From Rhodoferax sp. (GTDB lineage: Bacteria; Pseudomonadota; Gammaproteobacteria; Burkholderiales; Burkholderiaceae_C), in contig SHXM01000002.1 of assembly GCA_009693325.1 (NCBI GenBank), positions 1 to 63,938 on the forward strand: a stretch of 63,938 nucleotides of DNA, written 5' to 3'. The translations under genes were made by a program, and so were the position numbers. The notes beneath the pieces were generated by a model that saw only the letters and a program-made list of their open reading frames with translations, did no database searches and was not told the DNA's origin. Positions 50,357-58,880 of this stretch are shown piece after piece. Numbering within the stretch: the stretch's first letter is position 1; every line of letters starts with the position of its first letter.

Positions 50357-50632
50357 ATGCAAACCCGCACTGTGTCGGCCGTCCTGATTGCACTGCTTCT
50401 GATTTTCCAGGCGCAGATCTGGTTTGGCCGTGGCAGCCTGCCCAGCGTGGCACGGCTGGGTGAGCAGCTCAGGGGCCAAACCAGCAAAAACCAGCAGGCG
50501 CTGCTGTCCAACGAGCGGCTTTCGGCTGAAGTGCGAGACCTCAAAGAAGGCCTGGACATGGTCGAAGAAAAAGCTCGTCACGACCTGGGCATGGTCCGCA
50601 GCAATGAAATCCTAGTGCAAATCGCCCGCTAA
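50357..50632 (+). CDS. ftsB: Cell division protein FtsB
   Basis: A 91-residue bitopic protein: a short cytoplasmic start, one span at about residues 6-24 (VSAVLIALLLIFQAQIWFG), then a coiled coil (about 30-70) and the KARHDLGMVRSNEILVQI segment typical of FtsB/DivIC septum proteins. It follows eno by 11 bp, the usual location in betaproteobacteria, and works with FtsL and FtsQ at the septum. Confidence 0.92.
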   Translation: MQTRTVSAVLIALLLIFQAQIWFGRGSLPSVARLGEQLRGQTSKNQQALLSNERLSAEVRDLKEGLDMVEEKARHDLGMVRSNEILVQIAR

Positions 50633-50650
50633 AACAAAGCCGGCGGCGCC

Positions 50651-51217
50651 GTGAAAATTGCGATCCTGGGTGCCGAGAGCACCGGCAAGACCACTTTGGC
50701 CCGGGACTTGCAAACTGCGCTGCAGCAAGATCACGGCCAAGCCGTCTGGGTACCTGAAATCCTGCGCGACTGGTGTGTTCGCCGCGGCCGCACCCCCAGA
50801 CCCCAGGAGCAGCAGGAGATCGCCCTGGCACAGGCGCAAGCCACAGACAGCGCCGGGCCCGGCTACTTGCTGGCCGACACCACGCCGCTGATGACGGCGG
50901 TTTACAGTGATGTCATCTTTGGGGACCAGTCGCTGTACCGTTTCGCCCTGGACCACCACACCTGTTTCGAGTTGACGCTGCTGACCGACACAGATTTACC
51001 CTGGGTGGCAGATGGCCTGCAACGGAGCGGTCCATACTGGCGCACTGAGGTGGACAGGCGCTTGCGCCAAGTGCTGGCGCAGCAGGCCTTGCACTACGTG
51101 CTGATTCAGGGCCACGGCCAGGCGCGCACGGCCAACGCCCTGAAGGCCCTCAGGCGGCACCCTGGGGCAGCGCAACACGCCCCTGACCCGGCCTGCCTAC
51201 TGAACCGGTCCGCCTGA
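50651..51217 (+). CDS. NadR-like AAA/P-loop kinase
   Basis: A 188-residue P-loop protein starting with GTG. Walker A is GAESTGKTT (residues 7-15), followed by the LADTTPLMTAVYSD segment equivalent to the substrate/Walker B region of the C-terminal kinase domain of NadR (ribosylnicotinamide kinase). There is no nicotinamide-mononucleotide adenylyltransferase or HTH part, so it is the kinase domain alone. It overlaps the 3' end of hslO by 21 bp on the opposite strand. Confidence 0.75.
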   Translation: MKIAILGAESTGKTTLARDLQTALQQDHGQAVWVPEILRDWCVRRGRTPRPQEQQEIALAQAQATDSAGPGYLLADTTPLMTAVYSDVIFGDQSLYRFALDHHTCFELTLLTDTDLPWVADGLQRSGPYWRTEVDRRLRQVLAQQALHYVLIQGHGQARTANALKALRRHPGAAQHAPDPACLLNRSA

Positions 51218-52186
51218 GACCGGCAGGTCGCCCGCACCAAGGAACAGGGCAGCCACATCAATCGGGTCAAATCGGTACTGCAGGCCGCAAAACTCGCAGC
51301 CCACCTCGACATCACCGCGCTCGGCCAAAATGCTTTGCGCCTCGTCCCGACCCAGGCCGAGAATCATGTTGGCAACCCGCTCGCGGCCGCAAGTGCAGGC
51401 AAAGTGCGGCACGGCCTCACCGGTCACGGCCGGGAAAATTCGCAAATCTTCTTGCCAAAACAGCCGGCGCAGGATGGTTTGAGCATCCAGCGTCAACAGC
51501 TCTTCGCGCTTGAGGCTTGAGGCGAGCAGCGCGATCCGGTTGTAGTGCTCATTGAGTCCAATCTCGTCCTCGTTCGCCAAGCGTGCCGCCTGCCCGCCCA
51601 AGTTGCCAGCCCCCTCCAGCGGCAAACGCTGGATCAGCAGGCCGGCGGCCACATCGCCATCGGCCGCCAGCACCAGCCGGGTGTCGAGCTGCTCGCTTTG
51701 CAGCATGTAGTGCTCCAGCACGTCGCTGAGTTGCTCCAGTTTCTCGCGCCGGTCACCAAACAGCGGCACCACCCCCTGGTAAGGCTGCTGACCCGGGAAG
51801 CGCTCTTTGGGATCCAGCGTGATGGCACATTTACCCAGATTGTTCAGATTCCCCATGGCGCTCAGGCTGGCGTCCGGCAGCACGGTGGCGCTCAGGCTGG
51901 CCGTGGCGCGCAGCGCAAAATCTGGCTGAACCTCAGCGACTGCCAGTTTGACCGGACCATCGCCAAAAATTTGCAAAATCAGCGCGCCATTGAATTTGAT
52001 GTTGGCCTGCATCAGGCAGGCCGCCGCCACCATTTCACCCAGAAAATTTTGTACCGGCAAGGGGTAGGCCCCGGCCGAGCTACCTGCAGCGCGGCGGCGC
52101 AGAACCTCGGCCCAGCCCTCGGTAACCCGAACCAGCATGCCTCGTACTGGCAGGCCTTCAAACAAAAATTTGTGCAATTCAGACAC
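51197..52186 (-). CDS. hslO: Redox-regulated chaperone Hsp33
   Basis: A 329-residue Hsp33. The N-terminal domain (about 1-235) contains the family pattern with FNGALILQIFGDGPVKLAVAEV, and the C-terminal redox switch has the CxC in FACTCGRE and the CxxC in GCEFCGL, which hold zinc in the reduced form. The GTG at 52186 follows AGGAG. It holds unfolding proteins under oxidative stress. Confidence 0.94.
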   Translation of the reverse strand: MSELHKFLFEGLPVRGMLVRVTEGWAEVLRRRAAGSSAGAYPLPVQNFLGEMVAAACLMQANIKFNGALILQIFGDGPVKLAVAEVQPDFALRATASLSATVLPDASLSAMGNLNNLGKCAITLDPKERFPGQQPYQGVVPLFGDRREKLEQLSDVLEHYMLQSEQLDTRLVLAADGDVAAGLLIQRLPLEGAGNLGGQAARLANEDEIGLNEHYNRIALLASSLKREELLTLDAQTILRRLFWQEDLRIFPAVTGEAVPHFACTCGRERVANMILGLGRDEAQSILAERGDVEVGCEFCGLQYRFDPIDVAALFLGAGDLPVSGGPVQ

Positions 52187-52250
52187 CCGGTGCTACTCCT
52201 CAATGGCTTGGCCCAATGACGCGTCAGGCGCCTCTGGGCGATGGCTGGCT

Positions 52251-52775
52251 TCAGGCCAATTTTTTGAACCGGCTGGCAAAGCGCACAGCGTTGTCAACAT
52301 AAAACTGGGCCCCCAGGCGGATTGCCTCTATGTCTTGCGCATCAAGCACTCGCACCACCTTGGCCGGGCTGCCCAGGATCATTGAGCCGTCCGCAAACTC
52401 TTTGCCTTCGGTCACCAGCGCGCCAGCACCCACCAGGCAGCCATTGCCAATTTTTGCGCCGTTCAAAATCACCGCACCAATGCCAATCAGGCAGCCGTCG
52501 CCGATGGTGCAGCCGTGCAGCATCACTTTGTGGCCAATCGTCACCTCGTTGCCCACTGTCAAGGGCATGCCCAGATCGGCATGCAGCACGCTGAGATCCT
52601 GGATATTGCTGCGCCATCCCACTGCGATGCGCTCGGTGTCGCCGCGCAACACGGCACCAAACCAGACACTGCTGTGCGCGCCTATTGCCACCCGGCCCAT
52701 CACCTGCGCACTGTCGGCCACCCAGGCTGTATCTGCCAATTGGGGAGCAATGCCATCGAGTTCATAAATTGCCAT
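52251..52775 (-). CDS. Gamma-carbonic-anhydrase-like hexapeptide-repeat protein (YrdA/PaaY type)
   Basis: A 174-residue left-handed beta-helix protein. Hexapeptide repeats run from about residue 22 to 140 (GRVAIGAHSSVWFGAVLRGD and on), and metal-ligand histidines appear as LHAD and TIGHKVMLHGC. This set is found in YrdA-like proteins and PaaY thioesterases; some act as zinc-dependent carbonic anhydrases. True function is uncertain. Confidence 0.85.
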   Translation of the reverse strand: MAIYELDGIAPQLADTAWVADSAQVMGRVAIGAHSSVWFGAVLRGDTERIAVGWRSNIQDLSVLHADLGMPLTVGNEVTIGHKVMLHGCTIGDGCLIGIGAVILNGAKIGNGCLVGAGALVTEGKEFADGSMILGSPAKVVRVLDAQDIEAIRLGAQFYVDNAVRFASRFKKLA

Positions 52776-52882
52776 AAAAACAGGATTCTTTCAGGTAGCC
52801 GGGCATTGTAAGTAGGCCCCAGTGGCGTACGCATGATCGTTCAGGCTGGTGCAAACCCGCTCAGGTTTGGGCGGCCAGCGAC

Positions 52883-53866
52883 TCAAGCCCTGGGATGGTG
52901 TTGCGCATGCAGGGTTTTGAGCCGCTCACGCGCCACATGGGTGTAGATGGTGGTGGTCGATATGTCGGCATGGCCGAGCAGCATTTGCACTGCACGCAAA
53001 TCAGCGCCGTGGTTGAGCAGATGGCTCGCAAAGGCATGGCGCAGGGTGTGCGGCGAGAGTGGCACGGTGATGCCAGCGCCGCGGGCATGCTTTTTGACGA
53101 TCATCCAGAACATCACGCGACTCATGGCGCTGCCGGCATTCATGCCGCGGGTGCTGACAAACAGGTCTTGCGTTTGCTGACCTGAAAGCAACTCGGGCCG
53201 AGCCGATCCGAGGTACTGCGCAAGCCATTCGCCAGCCACCTCGCCAAAGGGCACGAGCCGCTCTTTGTTGCCTTTGCCCAGCACCCGCAGCACATGGTCT
53301 GCCATGCTCAGGTTGAAGACCTTGAGCGTAATCAACTCGCTCACCCGCAGGCCGCTGGCGTACATCAGTTCGAGCATGGTGCGGTCGCGCACGCCCAAGG
53401 CTGAATCTAGAGCTGGTGCATTCAGGAGCGCCTCGACCTGCTGCTCGCTAAGGGTCTTTGGCACCCGCAGGGCCTGGCGGGCGGCCAAGAGTTTGAGGGT
53501 CGGGTCGGCCATGATCAGCCGCTCCCGCAGGGCCCAGCGGAAATAGCGCTTGAACACGGTGAGCCGCCGGTTGGCTGTGCTGGCCTTAGTGGCTGCATGA
53601 CGGGCAGCAAAATAGCCGCTGATATCACTGCCCTGACTGGCTGGCAGCGCCAGTCCCTGGGCTGCCAGCCAAGCCGCGTACAAATTGAGATCGCGGCGAT
53701 AAGCCGCCAAGGTATTGCCCGACAGGCCTTCCTCGAGCCACAGGGCATCAATGAAGGCGTCAATAGACGCATCGGTAGGCGCGGTTGCAGTCACTCGGGC
53801 AATCATGTTGGCGGTGCTGGCCGAAGCCGGCAGACCCAGGGCGGTGAAGCTGGGGCGGTGGCTCAA
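52883..53866 (-). CDS. xerD: Tyrosine recombinase XerD
   Basis: A site-specific recombinase of 327 residues from the TTG at 53866. Catalytic residues are Arg174, Lys198, His273, Arg276, His299 and Tyr308 (IYTH). Its SAM-like N-terminal domain (about 35-120) has the XerD-type LWLEEGLSGNTLAAYRRDL. It resolves chromosome dimers at dif with XerC. The TTG start has AGGAG eight bases upstream, while the ATG at 53806, which would give a conventional N-terminus, has none, so a 20-residue extension is likely. Confidence 0.9.
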   Translation of the reverse strand: MSHRPSFTALGLPASASTANMIARVTATAPTDASIDAFIDALWLEEGLSGNTLAAYRRDLNLYAAWLAAQGLALPASQGSDISGYFAARHAATKASTANRRLTVFKRYFRWALRERLIMADPTLKLLAARQALRVPKTLSEQQVEALLNAPALDSALGVRDRTMLELMYASGLRVSELITLKVFNLSMADHVLRVLGKGNKERLVPFGEVAGEWLAQYLGSARPELLSGQQTQDLFVSTRGMNAGSAMSRVMFWMIVKKHARGAGITVPLSPHTLRHAFASHLLNHGADLRAVQMLLGHADISTTTIYTHVARERLKTLHAQHHPRA

Positions 53867-53874
53867 AGCTCAAG

Positions 53875-53879
53875 CTCCT
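53875..53879 (-). promoter_or_regulatory. Ribosome binding site that decides the xerD TTG start
   Basis: AGGAG on the minus strand eight bases before TTG at 53866. The rival ATG at 53806 lacks any purine-rich site. Confidence 0.6.
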
Positions 53880-53996
53880 GAGAAATGGGCAGAGTTCGGA
53901 TGCGCAACATGTTAACGCTGAGGCAAATCTTAGCGTGAAGGCCCCAGGCCACTGGGCAAACTTGGTGCGGGAATGGATCGCTGCTATTCTCTGCGA

Positions 53997-54914
53997 ATGG
54001 TTTTTGCTCAACTGTTGTTCCCCGATTTCGCGCTGATTTTGTGTGGCTACCTGGTCTGCCGACACACCCCACTCAACCGCAAAGTGTGGGAGCCAGTGGA
54101 GATGCTGGTTTATTTCCTGCTCTTCCCGATTCTGCTGTTTCATTCCATCGTCAAGAGTCCGCTCGACCTGAGCGCAACTTCCAGCTTGATTGGCGCTGGC
54201 TGGGCATTGGCTCTGACCGGCATCGCGCTGGCCTACTCGCTGCCCTACTGGCCCTGGTTGCGGCGATTTGTGCCGGCGCGCGAGTACGCGGCCAGCGCAC
54301 AGGTGGCTTTTCGTTTCAATTCATTCATTGCCCTGGCCCTGGCCGAGCGCTTGGCCGGGCCCCAGGGTTTGCTGCTGATTGCGGTGCTGATCGGTGTGTG
54401 CGTACCGCTCATGAATGTTGCCGCCGTGTGGCCCATGGCGCGCCAGGGCCAGCGTGGTTTTTTGCGCGAGCTGATGCGCAATCCGCTGATACTGGGCACC
54501 GGCAGCGGCCTGCTGGCCAATCTGCTCGGGCTGACCCTCCCCACTTGGCTAGAGCCAACCGTGAGCCGCATGGGCGCCGCATCCCTGCCGCTGGGTCTGA
54601 TGGCGGCTGGCGCCGGCATGCACATTGGCGCACTGGGGCACACCAAGGCGCTGTCGGCCGCACTGCTGACCATCCGGCATGTGTTGCTGCCCCTGGCCGC
54701 CCTGGGCTTTGCCGCCCTGTTTGGCCTGGATGCAATTCAAACCACCGTGCTGCTGGCATTCTCAGCCCTGCCCACTGCCTCCAGCGCCTATGTGCTGGCA
54801 GCCCGCATGGGCTACGACGGCGCCCACGTAGCCGCCCTGGTGACCCTGTCCACCCTGCTCGGCATGCTGAGCCTGCCCTTCGCACTGGGCACCCTCAGAG
54901 GCCTGTCAGGCTGA
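53997..54914 (+). CDS. AEC-family transporter
   Basis: A membrane protein of about 305 residues and ten spans of the auxin-efflux-carrier family. It starts MVFAQLLFPDFALILCGYLVC; I prefer this ATG to the one at 53973, which would add eight residues, but neither has a good ribosome site. The two five-span halves (about 1-140 and 160-300) and the LPTASSAYVLAARMGYD segment are typical. AEC carriers export auxin-like or carboxylic substrates in bacteria; substrate unknown. Confidence 0.85.
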   Translation: MVFAQLLFPDFALILCGYLVCRHTPLNRKVWEPVEMLVYFLLFPILLFHSIVKSPLDLSATSSLIGAGWALALTGIALAYSLPYWPWLRRFVPAREYAASAQVAFRFNSFIALALAERLAGPQGLLLIAVLIGVCVPLMNVAAVWPMARQGQRGFLRELMRNPLILGTGSGLLANLLGLTLPTWLEPTVSRMGAASLPLGLMAAGAGMHIGALGHTKALSAALLTIRHVLLPLAALGFAALFGLDAIQTTVLLAFSALPTASSAYVLAARMGYDGAHVAALVTLSTLLGMLSLPFALGTLRGLSG

Positions 54915-55088
54915 AGCTAGCTTCCCGCCCACCAAGTCCTCCAGACGCGACACCTCTGGCCAGAACCGGGGCGCTACCTCGAAGCCGCCATCCGCGGCTG
55001 CAGTGCGGATCCATGACTTCCTGGATTCCCGCTGCGGCCTGCTTTCGACCTGATCGGGGGCGGGCAGGACGAATTCGGGCCAGCATGG

Positions 55089-55112
55089 CTGGGGCTGGGG
55101 CTGGGGCTGGGG
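55089..55112 (+). repeat. CTGGGG hexamer repeated four times (G-quadruplex motif)
   Basis: Four perfect CTGGGG units directly beyond the stop of the cysteine hydrolase gene, which ends at 55117 on the other strand. The four GGGG tracts separated by CT match the usual quadruplex pattern on the plus strand. Apart from it, the 200-bp gap between the convergent genes shows nothing recognisable. Confidence 0.7.
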
Positions 55113-55116
55113 CAGG

Positions 55117-55926
55117 TCAGAGCAGGGCTGGCAATTCGCTGAGCGTCGCGGTGCGAATGCCAGCAGAGCGTGCCTGTGCCAAAAAGGCTTGGCCGGCCGC
55201 CTCAAAACCGGCCACTGGGCTCATGCAGTCGCTCAGCAGCAGGGTCTGGCGCAGTCGTGCGGGTGGCAGGTGGGCCAGCATGTCTTGCACCGACGCCGCC
55301 ACGCAATGGCTGAGCGCCTCGCCGGCCACCAGCAGCAGCCCCGAGCCAGCGGCTAGGCGCGCCATCAGCCGCAAATTTAGCCCGGTGCGCGGGTCATCCG
55401 CACGCGGCACCTCGGCACGAAAAGCGCTGTACTGCTCGGTCATCGGGTTCTGGCCCTTGAGCACCTTGTCGCACAGCTGCCCGCTGTGCATTTCCCAGTT
55501 GGCGATGCTGCTGGCCAAGCCGGCATGGATGTTATGGCCCCAGGTGCCCAATACGCAATGCACCGGCCAGACCACCAGTTGGCGCTGGCCCGGCGCCTCC
55601 AGCGCATCCAGATAGGCCAGCACCGCGGCGCTACGCCCGGCATCACGCGGGCGCCATTGGCCGGCGCGCACCGCCGTCGCCGTCACCAGGCTGAAGGGTG
55701 CAGCAGCGCTGCCATCGGCTTGTAACCAGAAGCTGGTGCGCTCAATGCCCACGCTGGCGTGCGAGTCCAGGGTCACGGTGATGGCCTGCACGGCCGCGCG
55801 GTGCTGCTGCAGCCAGTCGGCCAGGCGCATCATGTCGGCACCGGCGCCGGGCACCGGCAGCGCCGCACCCTCGATGTCCAGAAAATCGTTTTGCGGGTCA
55901 ATGATCAGCAGCTCACAGGGGCGCAT
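55117..55926 (-). CDS. Isochorismatase-fold cysteine hydrolase (nicotinamidase-like)
   Basis: A 269-residue protein with the catalytic triad of the family: Asp10 in IIDPQNDF, Lys157 in VLKGQNPMTEQYSAF and Cys208 in LSHCVAAS. The metal-type WPVHCVLGTWGHNI and the KG-EQYSAF motif are those of nicotinamidases and relatives. It may hydrolyse nicotinamide to nicotinate, but length is above that of PncA (about 210), and other amidases share the pattern. It starts at the ATG at 55926, just before queG. Confidence 0.8.
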   Translation of the reverse strand: MRPCELLIIDPQNDFLDIEGAALPVPGAGADMMRLADWLQQHRAAVQAITVTLDSHASVGIERTSFWLQADGSAAAPFSLVTATAVRAGQWRPRDAGRSAAVLAYLDALEAPGQRQLVVWPVHCVLGTWGHNIHAGLASSIANWEMHSGQLCDKVLKGQNPMTEQYSAFRAEVPRADDPRTGLNLRLMARLAAGSGLLLVAGEALSHCVAASVQDMLAHLPPARLRQTLLLSDCMSPVAGFEAAGQAFLAQARSAGIRTATLSELPALL

Positions 55927-55939
55927 GGCAGGTCCTTGG

Positions 55940-57013
55940 TCATGTCGGCACGGCCGGTAATTGTTGCAGGGCCCAGGCCACGTGCTCGCGCACCAGGCTG
56001 CTGGGGTGGTCGATGCGGCGCTGCAAGGCCGCGCGCCAGGGTACGGCAGCCTCGGGCGTGGCCGCACGCAGGGCATTGCCCAAGGCCACGGCCAGGTTGC
56101 GAAGCCAGCGCTCATGGCCGATGCGCCGGATCGGGCTGCCCTCGGTCAGGCGCAAAAAATCGGCCTCGGACCAGTCCAGCAGCGTCACGAGCTGTTGGCC
56201 CACCAGCCCCTGGCGCTCATCAAAGTCTGGCAGAGCGCTGCGCTGGGCATAGCGGTTCCAGGGGCACACCAGCTGGCAATCGTCGCAGCCATAAATGCGG
56301 TTGCCCATGAGCGGGCGCAAGTCCGGCGGAATCGGGCCAGCATGCTCGATGGTCAGGTAAGAGATGCAGCGCCTGGCGTCGAGCCGGTGTGGCGCGACAA
56401 TGGCCTGGGTCGGGCAAACATCCAGGCAGGCCGTGCAACTGCCGCAATGGTCCGACACCGGCTCGGTCGCAGGCAAGGCCAGGTCAACATAAATCTCGCC
56501 CAAAAAAAACAGCGAACCGGCCTCGCGGTTGAGCACCAGAGTGTGCTTGCCACGCCAGCCCTGGCCGCTACGCGCTGCCAACTCGGCTTCCAGCACTGGC
56601 GCCGAATCCGTGAACACCCGGTGCCCCAGTGGTCCCACGCTGGCTGCAATGCGTTCGCTCAGGCTTTGCAAACGCTGGCGCAGCACCCGGTGGTAATCGC
56701 GGCCGCGGGCATAGAGCGACACCACCGCCTCGCCAGGGCGCTGCAGCCGAGCGAGTTCTTGCGCCTGCCAGTCTGGCGGGCTGTGCGCCTGCAGGTAATC
56801 CATTCGCGCGGTGATCACGCTCAGCGTACCGGGCACCAATTCGGCGGGGCGGGCACGCTTGAGGCCATGGGCTGCCATGTAATGCATGTCGCCATGCCAG
56901 CCGGCTTGCAGCCATGCCAGCAGGCCCGGCTCTGCCGAAGACAAATCCACACCAGCCACGCCAATTTGGGAGAATCCGAGTTCCCGGGCCCAGGCCCGAA
57001 TGCTCAAGACCAA
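55940..57013 (-). CDS. queG: Epoxyqueuosine reductase
   Basis: A 357-residue cobalamin- and iron-sulfur-dependent enzyme. The first half has AWARELGFSQIGVAGVDL and GWHGDMHYMA; the two [4Fe-4S] sites read CGSCTACLDVCPT and CDDCQLVCPWN, and a HEAT-like C-terminus (RRIGHERWLRNLAVALGNA) follows. It performs the last step of queuosine formation in tRNA. No ATG is available; the TTG at 57013 gives the family N-terminus. It is divergent from tsaE, nine bases away, a common arrangement. Confidence 0.92.
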   Translation of the reverse strand: MVLSIRAWARELGFSQIGVAGVDLSSAEPGLLAWLQAGWHGDMHYMAAHGLKRARPAELVPGTLSVITARMDYLQAHSPPDWQAQELARLQRPGEAVVSLYARGRDYHRVLRQRLQSLSERIAASVGPLGHRVFTDSAPVLEAELAARSGQGWRGKHTLVLNREAGSLFFLGEIYVDLALPATEPVSDHCGSCTACLDVCPTQAIVAPHRLDARRCISYLTIEHAGPIPPDLRPLMGNRIYGCDDCQLVCPWNRYAQRSALPDFDERQGLVGQQLVTLLDWSEADFLRLTEGSPIRRIGHERWLRNLAVALGNALRAATPEAAVPWRAALQRRIDHPSSLVREHVAWALQQLPAVPT

Positions 57014-57022
57014 TGGATAACC

Positions 57023-57547
57023 GTGACTGAGAACTTTGGGCGAGACCACGCCAACATTGTAGAAACCCTGAGCCTGGACGATGAGTCGGCCACGGCGCGC
57101 TTGGCTGCGGCGCTGGCGGGCGAGCCGGCCTTGTGCAGCGCCGTGATTGAATTGCGTGGCGAACTCGGTGCGGGCAAGACAACCCTGGTGCGCTACCTGC
57201 TGCAAGCTTTGGGCATTACCGGCCGCATCAAAAGCCCCACCTATGCCGTCGTTGAGCCCTACGAGCTGCCAGACTTGAATATCTGGCATTTTGATTTTTA
57301 CCGCTTTTCGGATCCGAGCGAATTTGCCGATGCCGGTTTTCGCGATATTTTTGCCAGCCCGGGGCTCAAACTCGTGGAGTGGCCACAGCAGGCCGGTGGC
57401 TACCTGCCACGTGCCGACCTGGTGCTGGAGTTGTCGGTGCAGCTCGACGAGCGACGCCAGGTCATGCTCACGCCCCAGAGTGCCATTGGACTGGCGCTGT
57501 GCAGCCGCGTCCTGGCTGCAAGTCCCAATTTGGACAGCGCGACATGA
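57023..57547 (+). CDS. tsaE: tRNA threonylcarbamoyladenosine biosynthesis ATPase TsaE
   Basis: A 174-residue P-loop ATPase with Walker A GELGAGKTT at residues 46-54, followed by the SPTYAVVEPYE and HFDFYRFSDPSEF segments of the family. It works with TsaB and TsaD in making t6A37 of tRNA. The GTG at 57023 is preceded by TGGA. The stop overlaps the amiC ATG. Confidence 0.93.
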   Translation: MTENFGRDHANIVETLSLDDESATARLAAALAGEPALCSAVIELRGELGAGKTTLVRYLLQALGITGRIKSPTYAVVEPYELPDLNIWHFDFYRFSDPSEFADAGFRDIFASPGLKLVEWPQQAGGYLPRADLVLELSVQLDERRQVMLTPQSAIGLALCSRVLAASPNLDSAT

Positions 57548-58830
57548 AACGGCGCGATCTCCTGCGCTGGGCCAGCTTTGGCCTGTCGGCGCTGTGGCTG
57601 TCGCTGGCCCGTGCGACCACCATTTTGGCAGTGCGGCTGTGGCCGGCGCCAGATTACTCGCGCATCACGATCGAGTCTGATGTGGAGCTCAAGGTGCGAC
57701 AAACCTTGCTGACTGACCCGCCCCGCCTGAGCCTGGACATAGACGGCGTGGCTCTGGATGCCACCCTGCGCGACCTAGTGCCCAAACTGGGCCGAGACGA
57801 CCCGAACATCGCCAGTATCCAGATCGGCCAACAGGCGCCCGGCGTGGTCCGGCTGCTGCTCGAATTCAAGCAAGGCGTCACGCCGCAAGTGTTCACGCTG
57901 CCGCCAGTGGCAGCTTATCGGCACCGACTGCTGCTTGACCTCTACCCCACTCGGGTTGAGGATCCGCTGCTCGCGCTGATCAACGAGCGACTCAAAGTCA
58001 ATCCGACCCCGCTGCCAGCCCCCGACCCGCTGGGCGAATTGATTGCACGCCAGCAAAACAAGTCAGCCCCGGCACCGGCGACTGACAACTCGACACAGCA
58101 GGCCGCCGACCGCCTGATCATCGTGGCCCTTGACCCCGGTCACGGCGGCGAGGACCCTGGCGCCATCGGACCGGCCGGCACCCGCGAGAAAGACGTGGTG
58201 CTCCAACTCGCCCTGCGCCTGCGAGAGCGCATCAATGCAGCGCAGATCAACGGCAACCCCCTGCGGGCCTTTTTAACCCGCGACGCCGATTTCTTCGTGC
58301 CATTGCAAGCCCGGGTGGCCAAAGCACAAAGAGTGCAAGCAGACCTGTTCATCAGCCTGCACGCCGACGCTTTTTTCACGCCAAGGCCCCAGGGTGCGAG
58401 CGTATTCGCGCTCAGCCAAGGCGGTGCCTCCAGCAGCGCAGCGCGCTGGATGGCCGACAAAGAAAACAAGGCCGACCGGATCGGCGGTCTTAATGTCGGT
58501 GCGCGCGAGCCCCAGGTCATGCATGCGCTGCACGACATGAGCATCAGCGCACAAATCAAGGACAGTCTGCGCGCAGGCAAAACCATGCTCGGCGAGATCG
58601 GCCGGGTTGGCAAACTGCACAAAGCGCAGGTCGAACAGGCGGCCTTTGCGGTGCTCAAGGCACCAGAAATACCCAGCGTGCTGGTGGAGGCGGCTTTTAT
58701 CAGCAACCCCGAGGAAGAAGCCCGGCTCAACACCGAGGCCTATCAAGAGCAACTGGCCGATGCACTGCTGCGCAGCATTCTGTTGTACTTCGCCAAAAAC
58801 CCACCGCTGGCGCGCAAACGCACCCTGTGA
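57544..58830 (+). CDS. amiC: N-acetylmuramoyl-L-alanine amidase AmiC
   Basis: A 428-residue exported amidase. The twin-arginine start MKRRDLLRWASFG suggests Tat export, as for E. coli AmiC. An AMIN domain (about residues 25-140) precedes the amidase_3 domain (about 190-420), with zinc ligands His in DPGHGGEDPG, Glu after TREKD, and His in SLHADAF. It splits daughter-cell peptidoglycan. The tsaE-amiC link is conserved. Confidence 0.92.
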   Translation: MKRRDLLRWASFGLSALWLSLARATTILAVRLWPAPDYSRITIESDVELKVRQTLLTDPPRLSLDIDGVALDATLRDLVPKLGRDDPNIASIQIGQQAPGVVRLLLEFKQGVTPQVFTLPPVAAYRHRLLLDLYPTRVEDPLLALINERLKVNPTPLPAPDPLGELIARQQNKSAPAPATDNSTQQAADRLIIVALDPGHGGEDPGAIGPAGTREKDVVLQLALRLRERINAAQINGNPLRAFLTRDADFFVPLQARVAKAQRVQADLFISLHADAFFTPRPQGASVFALSQGGASSSAARWMADKENKADRIGGLNVGAREPQVMHALHDMSISAQIKDSLRAGKTMLGEIGRVGKLHKAQVEQAAFAVLKAPEIPSVLVEAAFISNPEEEARLNTEAYQEQLADALLRSILLYFAKNPPLARKRTL

Positions 58831-58857
58831 CAGTGCTGGTCAGGCAAGCCTGTCGCT

Positions 58858-58876
58858 GCGCCACACCTTGTGGCGC
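58858..58876. terminator. Candidate bidirectional hairpin between amiC and TctC genes
   Basis: GCGCCACA and TGTGGCGC form a perfect 8-bp stem around CCT between two convergent genes. There is no T-run, so termination may need help, but placement suits a shared terminator. Confidence 0.45.
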
Positions 58877-58880
58877 TGGC

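Noticed and set aside
54915-55116. Remnant gene between the AEC carrier and the cysteine hydrolase
   Set aside because: Frames here are short, repetitive where they cross the CTGGGG units, and show no family features.
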